A stretch of DNA of 64,000 bases from Tritrichomonas musculus (lineage: Eukaryota; Parabasalia; Tritrichomonadida; Tritrichomonadidae): the NCBI GenBank assembly GCA_039105265.1, contig JAPFFF010000001.1, positions 1,302,001 to 1,366,000 of the forward strand, read 5' to 3'. The position numbers were made by a program, and so were the translations under genes. Below are positions 21,237 to 30,446 of the stretch, one piece after another. Each line of letters opens with the position of its first letter. The stretch's first letter is position 1. The notes under the pieces were generated by a model. It made no database searches. It saw nothing but the letters and a program-made list of their open reading frames with translations, and was not told the DNA's origin.

Positions 21237-23879
21237 TCAACTTTCATGCAAATAAGAACTAAGCTCAGCATCTCTTTGATCAATTATTTTTTTATTAACA
21301 TTTGAAGCAAGAGAAAATGAATTTGCTTTCATATCACTCAGTATCTCATCAAACGAAGGCCTATCTTCTGGCTGCAATGATAAGCACTTTGATATGAGAT
21401 CTGCACAGTACTTCTCCATCAAATCGGAATGGCTCTTGAATTGTATTGGCTTTCCCATCATTTTGTCTCTCATTTTTATCCTTGGAAGAGATCCGACGAA
21501 TATGTAATAGACAACAATTCCGAATGAGTAAACGTCTGTCTTGTAATCGTATTTGTCGTCGTTTAGCATTTCAGGTGACATATATTTCGATGAAGCATCG
21601 TCGATAAACATTGATTTTGAAAAGTCATCCAATTCGTCATCTTCTTCTTCATTTGTATTGTTAACGTCTTTATAAAGTCTTGCATGACTAAAGTCAACAA
21701 TTTTTGCTTCAAATTTAGAATTAAGACGAATTGAATCAATGTTTAAAGAACGAAATATCAGTCCTTTCTTGTGTATGTATGACATTCCATGTGCAATTTC
21801 AACGACAATCTTTGTTTTGGTTGTGTTATCAAGCATTTTGTTATCTAGACAATCTTTTAAGTTATTCTCAATGAATTCAGTGAACATTGCAAATGTTGTG
21901 ACATTTTCATTGTCAACGTTTTTAATTGTTTCTACTGGATTGGCTGCAACTGCACGACAAATGCTTGGATGATCAAGATTGTATAGAAGAAAATATTCGT
22001 CAGTTGCTCTTTTTTGTTCAGCAAAGCCAGTTTTATCTTTGATTATCTTCCAAACAACTTTAAGGAACAAATTGTTTGTCTTTGTGTTTTTTACTTTATA
22101 GACAATTTTCTTGTCATTTTCTTCAATAACTCCAACTACTTGGTAGAACTTTTCTTCATCTACGCCAATGTAATAATTTGCAGGTTCAGCTTTTCTCTCT
22201 TTAGCTTTAGCATTTAAGTAGTAATCATCTTCCGATAATTCTTCATTATCATCATCCAACTGACGATCTTTATCTTTGGTATCATAGAGAATAATATCGT
22301 TTTCATTTTCTATTGACATTATTTTTGATGCATATAAACGAACATTCATTACTTTTGCTTTTTTTATGAATAAAGCCTCTACTTTTTGTTTTTTACTTTT
22401 TTCATCAAAAGTCAAATAAATATTGATATAGTCTGGCATGGAATCGTATATATCAATTGGTGCATCTGTATCATATACAACATTTAATTTATCAGAAAGT
22501 TGTAATATTCGTTCGTCACATACAAAACAAACTTCATCAAAAGCAAATTTCATCTCTTTGTAAGCATCGCTAAAAGTTTGATAAGGAAGCAAGCAATAAC
22601 TATAAAATATATTATTATTCGTGTTGAAAAACATGTATTTATTGGCAATCTCAGCATTTATGTCATATGTCTTGGTGTCATCATCGCCAAAATATGCTAA
22701 AATAAGATATTCTGGAATTATAACAGTCTTGTTTTCATTGTCAATGAATCTAATGAGTTGGTACTCACTACCAAATTGTTTCCTCAAAAGATAATTGATT
22801 TTATTAACTTGTGAAGTGTTCTCAATGCTAATATTGATTTTGTCCTTTTTATAATTAATGATTAAATTTATTTTGGTTCTTTTATTAACTTCAATTTTTG
22901 TTCCATTCTGAAGTTTATAACTACCTTTGTAAATTTGGTTATTTATGCATATGAGAATGTCATCTTTTTGTATGTTGTATTTGCTTTGAATTATTAAGCA
23001 TATGCCTTCATAGGTTAATTTTTTCTCATAAAAAGGAAAAATGTCATCTCTGTATTTTATAATGTAGCTGTCTTTTGCATAGCATGTTATTATTGTCTCA
23101 CTTTTAATGTTGCAATCATTCAAACTTTGATTTTCATCTAAAATGACAAATTTTTTACCGTTTTGAATTGTAAAAAAAGCAGAATCAATGTATTCTGAAG
23201 GGACATCTTGATTGAAAGTTAGATGCTTCTTTATTTTTTTGATTTTTCTTTCTGGAAAGAAACTGATTTTGAACTTTTTAAATGAACCATCAATTCCTAT
23301 AACTTGAATGCAAAGAACAATTGATTTCGATCCATTGAAACTTTTTATTTTAATGTAATCATTATGATAATCAAATAAACTCATTGCTGAATGAATTGAA
23401 AGATCTGATGGAATAATTTTGCCGTTTATTTTGTACTCAATATTTTGACCTTCTAAGTGAAATTGTTTTTTAATTACTTTTTCATAAAAATTGAGAGGTT
23501 TGTCATCATTTATTTCAATCACATGTTTTGTATTTTTATATTTAACTTTAATTGGGAAAAATATGGGTATATAATAAAAGCAAAGAATATTATTTTTGGT
23601 AAAAATTTTGTAAGCATCTTCATTGTTATATTTTTTATCAAAATAATTTGGTTTTGTGGAATTTTTTTCTTCTGTTATCGATGCATTTTTAATTTGTTTT
23701 TCTTGAGTTATATCACTGATATCATGAATAAATCGTAAATCTGATATAATATCTTTTTTTTCTCTTGAAAATTCTTGATCTATAATGTGCTCTTTTAATG
23801 AAATCATACTGGTACCAGGAGTAATCTTCAAGATTGATGATTTATCTGGAGAACTGGCATCAATGATCTTCACTTTCAT
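21237..23879 (-). CDS. Ubiquitin-like/pseudokinase multidomain protein
   Basis: 880 residues. The N-terminal 550 or so look like tandem ubiquitin-like folds, for example MKVKIIDASSPDKSSILKIT at residue 1 and similar beta-grasp strands near 110, 200 and 330. A kinase fold occupies about 600-865. The lysine strand is kept (LFLKVVWK). The catalytic loop reads IFRSLNIDS (near 708) where HRDLKPEN is expected, so the catalytic aspartate is serine. DFG is VDFS (near 729). The APE region is SPEM. It is therefore probably a pseudokinase and scaffold. An acidic insert lies after the DFS motif. The start is the ATG at 23879, with TATATATA-like sequence just upstream. Confidence 0.8.
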   Translation of the reverse strand: MKVKIIDASSPDKSSILKITPGTSMISLKEHIIDQEFSREKKDIISDLRFIHDISDITQEKQIKNASITEEKNSTKPNYFDKKYNNEDAYKIFTKNNILCFYYIPIFFPIKVKYKNTKHVIEINDDKPLNFYEKVIKKQFHLEGQNIEYKINGKIIPSDLSIHSAMSLFDYHNDYIKIKSFNGSKSIVLCIQVIGIDGSFKKFKISFFPERKIKKIKKHLTFNQDVPSEYIDSAFFTIQNGKKFVILDENQSLNDCNIKSETIITCYAKDSYIIKYRDDIFPFYEKKLTYEGICLIIQSKYNIQKDDILICINNQIYKGSYKLQNGTKIEVNKRTKINLIINYKKDKINISIENTSQVNKINYLLRKQFGSEYQLIRFIDNENKTVIIPEYLILAYFGDDDTKTYDINAEIANKYMFFNTNNNIFYSYCLLPYQTFSDAYKEMKFAFDEVCFVCDERILQLSDKLNVVYDTDAPIDIYDSMPDYINIYLTFDEKSKKQKVEALFIKKAKVMNVRLYASKIMSIENENDIILYDTKDKDRQLDDDNEELSEDDYYLNAKAKERKAEPANYYIGVDEEKFYQVVGVIEENDKKIVYKVKNTKTNNLFLKVVWKIIKDKTGFAEQKRATDEYFLLYNLDHPSICRAVAANPVETIKNVDNENVTTFAMFTEFIENNLKDCLDNKMLDNTTKTKIVVEIAHGMSYIHKKGLIFRSLNIDSIRLNSKFEAKIVDFSHARLYKDVNNTNEEEDDELDDFSKSMFIDDASSKYMSPEMLNDDKYDYKTDVYSFGIVVYYIFVGSLPRIKMRDKMMGKPIQFKSHSDLMEKYCADLISKCLSLQPEDRPSFDEILSDMKANSFSLASNVNKKIIDQRDAELSSYLHES

Positions 23880-24710
23880 TTTCTTTATATATATTGTAAA
23901 GTAGTTTTTAATTATAATGTTTTATATCAAGAAATTCTAAATATTATTTTAATATTACTATTTTTATTAATTTTATTTTTTATACTTAAGATTAATTTTA
24001 TTTATAAATTATTGAATATTATGTTTCATACAAGATATAACAGTTTAATTTTTTTGTGAAACTTATAGAAAAAGTTTGTTTCTGACATGTCAGATTTATT
24101 TTTCAAAGGCAAGTCAATAAGTTCCATATCTGATTTTATTCATAAATTTTAGAGTGGAAATGCATCCATAAAATTATCTTTTAGAATTGGTCAGATGTAT
24201 AATTATTCCCTTAAAAATTTATTCTTTTTTCCCATCATAATTAAATATATTTTTTCAAAAGATCAATACATCTGATCTTATCATTGTTTTGTGATATAAC
24301 ATTTGATATGAATTTTTGAATGTTATCTCATAATTGAGCCCTAATTTTATTTTTGTTATTCAAATGAAAAAATCTTTTATTTTGACAGAAGTGAGAAATT
24401 CGAGATTAACTAATTCCATAAGTTGATTTTTAAAAGGTTGACTCTATTAATTGTTTTAAAACTAAAAAAAATGATTGGGTTGGCTTGAATAAATGGTTTA
24501 GCAAATATATTTTTTTCATTTAACATGTCAATTACAAACAATTTTTTGTGACTCATTCAAGTGGATGGCATGTATAGCTGATAAATAACGAACAAATTCT
24601 AATTTTGGATTCAATAAGACAGATTTCATCTAAATTATTAATCAATTTTTTATTAAGAATTGCACCACGACAAAAATTTGAATACTAAGAGTAAATTGAT
24701 TTGATTTCAG
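23880..24710. other. AT-rich intergenic region
   Basis: No gene, RNA or clear repeat supported. Confidence 0.4.
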
Positions 24711-24992
24711 TTATGGAATCAGTAGATTCGCCAAATTCTTTAGTTTGTTTGGTGCAAAAAAATAAGTGTCTCTCTTATCTTTCAAATCATTAAATCTCTT
24801 TGAATAATTAACCACAGCGTTAACATATTGAATTGGGATGAAATTAAATCTCAATAACTCATTACCAAGATCAGTAATTTCAAAATTAATTTTATCTATT
24901 GCATCAATATCAATTAAATTCTGAATTGCATCTTTAAGATTTTGCTTGTTTTGCATATAAATAAGATTAATTTTAGCCAAATCACCCATCAT
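24711..24992 (-). CDS. Short hypothetical protein or gene fragment
   Basis: 93 residues from the ATG at 24992; the longer frame begins at a TTG. The sequence (LKDAIQNLIDIDAIDKINFE; ITDLGNELLRFNFIPIQYVN) is amphipathic and helical and has more protein-like composition than its AT-rich surroundings. I do not recognise a family. It could be the remaining C-terminal end of a larger gene. A plus-strand frame at 24942-25196 overlaps its start and is probably a shadow. Confidence 0.3.
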   Translation of the reverse strand: MMGDLAKINLIYMQNKQNLKDAIQNLIDIDAIDKINFEITDLGNELLRFNFIPIQYVNAVVNYSKRFNDLKDKRDTYFFAPNKLKNLANLLIP

Positions 24993-25199
24993 CCCATAAA
25001 AAATCAAATTTCAAGCAAAAAAGATGCAAATAACTTCTATAAAGTCATCAATACTCTTTTTAAAATGGCACTTGAACCACCTTCATTTCTATCTAACTCA
25101 GTCTACTGGGATCATTTGGTCGATATCATTGCTCTTAAGATTAACGTTTATACCATTTTGCACCAACATGATTTGAATTCCGGATTAGAATATTGAGTG

Positions 25200-26081
25200 G
25201 AGAAGTAACACTTTTTCTAGAAAAAGTTTTCAATCAATAAAAAGATAAAAACAGTAAAATGAATAAAAAAAATAAATGGAGGCGGCACCTAATTAAATGA
25301 GACAATCATGTAATCAACCAAATTATAAGTAAACAATAAAAAAATGATATTCTTTTATTTTGTTTAAGCCAAAGGAAAACTTATTCATTGGATTATTGTT
25401 TTTCTAAATTATTTTTTCCTATAATTCATCTAATTTGACATAAAAACAGGAATAAAAATTCAATATTTTAGAAAATATTCTTCTCAAAAAGTCAGGAATA
25501 ATATTCAGAAAAAGTCTGATTATTTTTGAGATAATTTCTGAGGATAAAATTATTTCAATTGATAAGAAATTCTGAGAATATAAAATCAATAGATTAAAAT
25601 TTATTTAAAAATAAATTTACTAATTAATATTATGCTTAATAATCATATAAATTAAAATATGATGTTGAATTAATTATTTCAAATTTTTTATACAAAAATC
25701 AAAAAACTATTTTTTCCTTAAATTATTAATTTTTCTTTACTTTTTTGATCTACAAATATTTTAATAAAATCAAAAATATATTTATTTGATAAATGATATG
25801 TAAATATTTATTAAATATTACAAAATTACTATTTTAAATTTTGAAATAAGTAAAGAATTTTTCTATTCATTCAAATGCTTAACGAAAATGGTTTTAAGAA
25901 AAATAAATTTTATGAGAAAATAAAATTTAAAAATGAAAAATATTGTTGTAAATATAAAAATATTAATTCATATATATTATATAAAAATGATAATAATCAT
26001 AAATACCTATAAAAACAATTATATTTCATCATTTTTTTACAAAAATAAAACTTTTTATCTATAGAATTTTATTTCCGAACT
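25200..26081. other. AT-rich intergenic region
   Basis: No gene supported. A TCATTTTTTT initiator-like motif lies near 26029, about 50 bases before the kinase start at 26082. Confidence 0.35.
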
Positions 26082-27362
26082 ATGGATTTTAATGGAATAT
26101 TCTTTGATACAACTAATTATGAAATAACAAATGTTAGTCTAGGTAAAGGAGTTCTTGGAAAAGTTTGTACAGTCAAGAATATTAATGAAAACAAAGAATA
26201 CGCAGTAAAATTAATTAATACTAGTAATGGTTTCAATGGACCAGAACAAATGTCTTTTATGCATGAATCATTAATTCTTCATCAGCTTCAACATCCTTCT
26301 ATTGTCAAATTCATCGGTATTAACTTTCAATCTTTTACAGATCAAAACAAGTTTGAGCCATCCATCCTTACAGAATATTTTCCCAATGGCTCATTAAGGT
26401 CAATTCTTGACAAAGAAAAGCAATCAGAATCAGATCCAAAATGGAATCCGACCAAAAAATACATAAATTTACTTGGCATTTCAAACGCAATGCGATATCT
26501 CCACAAACAAGGAATTTTACATTGTGATCTTAAACCAGAAAACATACTAATTGACGATGATTACAACCCGCATATTAGTGATTACGGATTATCGAAATGC
26601 TTCTCAGGAATCCTTTCAAAATTGCTCAAATTAATATTGTCAAAAAATATTGGGGCACCCATCTACCTGGCCCCTGAATTATTTGACGAAGAATTGAATG
26701 AGCAGCGTTTCAACTTGGCTGTCGACGTCTTCTCGTTCGGAATCATCGCTTACGAAATCGTGACAGCAAAAGATCCTTACTCGGAGCTTGGCAAAATTAG
26801 TTCGTTCAAATTGATTGCCAAAATAATTTCAGGGTACAGGCCCCAATTTCCAGATGACACGCCAGAAAAAATGAAATCTTTAATTTTACGTTGCATCAGC
26901 AAAAAAATTGACGAAAGACCAACGTTCGACCAAATATTCTCTGAATTATCAGAAAATATTTCTGAGTATGATTCAAATGTTAACAAAGATGAAGTGAACG
27001 AATATCTCAAGAAAATTTCTAAGGAAGAAAATGAATTGAATAACTCAAATAAAAAGGTCAAAGCATCAAATGTTGCTTCACCTTCGAAAACTCAAGAAAA
27101 AAGCAGCACCGAAAATTCTTTTGAAATTGAAAGGCTACAGAAAAAGTTTGCTGAAAAAGAAAAAGAATACGCTGATATTGTAAAAGTTTTGATGAGAAAT
27201 GTTGATGATGTTGATGACATAGAAATCAACGATAACTCATTGTTGCATGAAGCTTGCAAAGTTGGTAATTTAGAGCTCGTTAAATACTTGGTATTGGTTA
27301 ATGAAAGCGATCTTACTGACGCAGATATTTTAAATATTTTATTTTTTTGTAATGAAATTTAA
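26082..27362 (+). CDS. TKL-like protein kinase with C-terminal ankyrin start (gene 2)
   Basis: 426 residues. The kinase domain spans about 14-300: GKGVLGKV loop at 21, lysine AVK (K43), catalytic loop HCDLKPEN (147-154), DYG (167) in place of DFG, and APE (197). All catalytic residues are present, so it is probably active; HCD and DYG are tolerated variants. A charged coiled coil (ERLQKKFAEKEKEYADIVKV) follows near 350. Then comes the first ankyrin repeat (NSLLHEACKVGNLELVKYLV). The frame runs into spacer and stops at 27362. Cassette array 2 continues the ankyrin series downstream and ends in a cap with a proper stop at 29417. Confidence 0.75.
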   Translation: MDFNGIFFDTTNYEITNVSLGKGVLGKVCTVKNINENKEYAVKLINTSNGFNGPEQMSFMHESLILHQLQHPSIVKFIGINFQSFTDQNKFEPSILTEYFPNGSLRSILDKEKQSESDPKWNPTKKYINLLGISNAMRYLHKQGILHCDLKPENILIDDDYNPHISDYGLSKCFSGILSKLLKLILSKNIGAPIYLAPELFDEELNEQRFNLAVDVFSFGIIAYEIVTAKDPYSELGKISSFKLIAKIISGYRPQFPDDTPEKMKSLILRCISKKIDERPTFDQIFSELSENISEYDSNVNKDEVNEYLKKISKEENELNNSNKKVKASNVASPSKTQEKSSTENSFEIERLQKKFAEKEKEYADIVKVLMRNVDDVDDIEINDNSLLHEACKVGNLELVKYLVLVNESDLTDADILNILFFCNEI

Positions 27363-29417
27363 TTTTTTTTTGTTTTATTCAATTTCTATTCAATTTTTGA
27401 ATGGAATTCAAAAATAATATTTATGAAAATTTACTCCATTTGGCTTGTTATTCAGGTAACATTGATCTTGTCAAGTATTTAATATCAACAAACAAAATTG
27501 ATATCAAATCAAAAACAATTAATAATCAACTTTTTGAATGATGTTTATAAAGCAATTCAATTTTTTCTGTTCTTGAATTTAAAACGTTCATGGAATTTTT
27601 TTTTATTTTGGTTTATGAATCAGTACTGTATTATGCATGCCAATCAGGTAATCTTGATCTTGTAAAATATCTCATTTCGTTAAATAAAGTTGAAATTGGC
27701 AATGATAATGTTTTTATCTTTTAGTGTTTTTAAATGATGGTGTTATAAATCTTTTTTTTTCAATGGTGTTTTAAATGTCATTGTTGTTTTTATAATACTT
27801 TGTTGCATGTAGCTTCTGAAACAGGTAATCTTGATCTTGTTAAATATCTTATTCAATTAAACAAAATTGATCTCAAAACTGCCAATATTTTCAAACCGTT
27901 TTAATGAAGTTTCAATTAGTTTTATTTTAATAAAATTTTTTAGAAGTTGTAATTAATGGTGTTTTAAAAATAGATTTCATTTATTATACAATCTTGCATT
28001 CAGCTTGTGAATCTGGCAATTTTGATCTAGTTAAGTATCTTCTATCTCTTAATGAAATTGATATTAAAGCAAAATCAATTTCTATTAATTTTTTTTAATG
28101 AAATTTCAAAACAAATTTTTTTTTTTCATTCAATTTCAATAGCTTTGATTTTAATGGAATTACAAATATTTTGATATTTATTATACAATATTACATTCTG
28201 CATGTCTGTCTGGAAATGTAAATCTTGTTAAATATCTCATATCATTAAATGAAATAGACCAAACAGCAAAATCAATTTTTAATTGTTAAATTTTGAATGA
28301 AATTTTTATTCAATTTTTTTCATTCTATTTTTTCAAATATTTTTTTAATGAAATTTCAAAGAAAAAAATTATTTTATGAAACAATTTTACATTTAGCCTG
28401 TAAGTCAGGTAATTATGATCTTGTTAAATATCTTATATCATTAAAAGATATTGATGTAAATGCAAAAGATGATATTTTTTTCTATCATTTTTTTTATGAC
28501 ATTTTTATTTTGTAATCATTCATGGAATTTTAAATAAATTATGATTTTAATAACACAATATTACATAAAGCATGTGAATCAGGCAGCCTTTATCTTGTTA
28601 AACATTTGATATCAATGAACAAAGTCAAAGTTAAATCAAAAACGATTTTGGTTTTAAATTTTTTAATAACGTTTTTAAACGTCTTTTTTAATTTCATTTC
28701 TATTTTTTGTATTATTAATATCATTCCAAAATTAATTTTGTTAATCGTTCACAGCTATTTTTGACAAGCAAATTAGGATTCTATGATCTCGTTAAATACT
28801 TTATATCATTGAAAAAAGTTGATGTTGATTCAAAAGACATTTTTTTTGTTTGTTTTTTAATGACGTTTAAAAAAAATTTTGTTTGTTAATGACATTTTTT
28901 TTTAATTATAAAAATTTATGGTGTTTCTAATTTAATTTTTTTTGAATAACACATTTCTGCATCTGGCTTGTAAATCAGGTAATTTAGAACTTGTTAAATA
29001 TCTTACTTCATTGAATAAAATTGACATAAAATCGACAAATGTTTCACTTTTTTGATTTTGAATAACGTTTAATTTATTGATTTTTTTTATTCTGTTTCTA
29101 AATAAGATTTTTTTTCATGGAATTCTATGAAATAAATTGTTTTATGAAACTATATTGCATATGGCATGTGAATCTTCAAATGTTGATATTGTTAAATACA
29201 TTGTTTCACTGAATGAAATCGATATTAATTCAAAATCCGTTTTTCTTCCTTTTTTCGTTTTTTTAATGAAGTTTTAAAAGTATTATTTTGTCTCATGAAA
29301 TTGGGGGAAATTGTATTTTTTTAATGAAATTTTTAAACAGTTTTTAATGAAACACCTCTTGATGTCGCAAAAAGGATGGAGAGTAAAGAAATTATTTCTT
29401 TCTTGTCAAAACAGTGA
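27363..29417 (+). repeat. Ankyrin cassette array 2: ten repeats plus a cap, with spacers
   Basis: Blocks start near 27433, 27613, 27794, 27985, 28183, 28376, 28549, 28760, 28950, 29143 and 29343. Nearly all encode a full ankyrin repeat of about 32 codons without a stop, e.g. TILHSACESGNFDLVKYLLS and TILHLACKSGNYDLVKYLIS. The one near 28760 lacks its conserved start. The last is a cap (ETPLDVAKRMESKEIISFLS) with a stop at 29415. Spacers are about 80-110 bp, AT-rich, and often carry TTTTTAATGAAAT and a variant of CATGGAATTTT. The spacer between the blocks at 27985 and 28183 contains no GT. Codon-level conservation is confined to the blocks. Confidence 0.8.
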
Positions 29418-29617
29418 ATCAACAATATTTTTTTTTTAACAGTTTCCCCTTTTTTTTAATAAACCATAATTTTAATGATATGTCGCTTTTTATTAGAAAC
29501 TCAAGTGATATAATATTCTGTGATTCAAATATATATATATATTTGATCTTTTTAATAATGATATAGATTGTGAATTTAAAAATATTTTTTTATATGTTTA
29601 TTTATATATATAACAAG

Positions 29618-29690
29618 GGGTGATTAGCACAGTGGTAGTGTTGCTATCCTTGCGTGATAGAGGCCAGGGGTTCGAATCCCTTATCATCCA
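29618..29690 (+). tRNA. tRNA-Ala (TGC), copy 1
   Basis: Acceptor GGGTGAT pairs with ATCATCC, including the G3:U70 wobble that marks alanine tRNAs. The anticodon stem CTATC/GATAG encloses loop CTTGCGT (anticodon TGC). The T arm has loop TTCGAAT. A discriminator A and a T-run follow. Two bases rather than one separate the D stem from the anticodon stem, which is slightly unusual. Confidence 0.85.
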
Positions 29691-30036
29691 TTTTTTGTTT
29701 TATTTTTTTTTTTTTTCTTTGTTCAATGTCATATTTTAGGGGAAACTTGTTGTGAAAAATCAAGTACTTAAAATATTTTTTCGTTTAACTGCATAATTTG
29801 ATGGAGTAATTCGAATTTTTATTTTCGATTTCATCAATTATCTGATTTTGAATGGAATTCAAATATATGATGCTGATTTCATACAAATATAGGATTTTAA
29901 ATGGAGTATCATTTAAAATCATCTTCATGTATACGAAATGTTGCATTTATTGAGAATAATTAAAATGAGTAGATTTCCATTAGAATTCATCTTACACTTA
30001 GAATATTTATATGTTTGAATTTATATAAATATCAAG

Positions 30037-30109
30037 GGGTGATTAGCACAGCGGTAGTGTTGCTATCCTTGCGTGATAGAGGCCAGGGGTTCGAATCCCT
30101 TATCATCCA
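30037..30109 (+). tRNA. tRNA-Ala (TGC), copy 2
   Basis: Differs from copy 1 at one D-loop base (AGCGGTA for AGTGGTA). The downstream flanks of the two copies are also related (CAATGTCATATTT then AGAAACTTG-like sequence), so the pair arose by local duplication of about 420 bp. A (CTT)n tract follows at 30128-30149. Confidence 0.88.
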
Positions 30110-30446
30110 TTTTTTGTGTTTTTTTTTTCTTCTTCTTCTTCTTCTTCTTTCAATGTCATATTTCAGAAGAAACTTGATGTATTAAATTAAGTAACTAAAA
30201 AAGATGTTTTATATATTTTACATATTATTCCACCTTCAATCTTCACAGCCCATAAAAAAAAAATTGATCTTTTAATAAAAAAAAATGCATTGTTTTCCTG
30301 ATTTATATTGATGTAAAGCAACTTGTAAGTACTAAAAATGCATATAATTACAATTTTCCTAATCTTTTGTTTATATTGTATTTTTAGACAAAGAAGATTA
30401 TTATGAATTAAAAAAAAAAACTAGTTTTAGATCATTGTTTATTAAT
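30110..30446. other. AT-rich intergenic stretch with (CTT)n
   Basis: Apart from the tRNA 3' flank duplication and the CTT microsatellite I see nothing. Confidence 0.4.
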
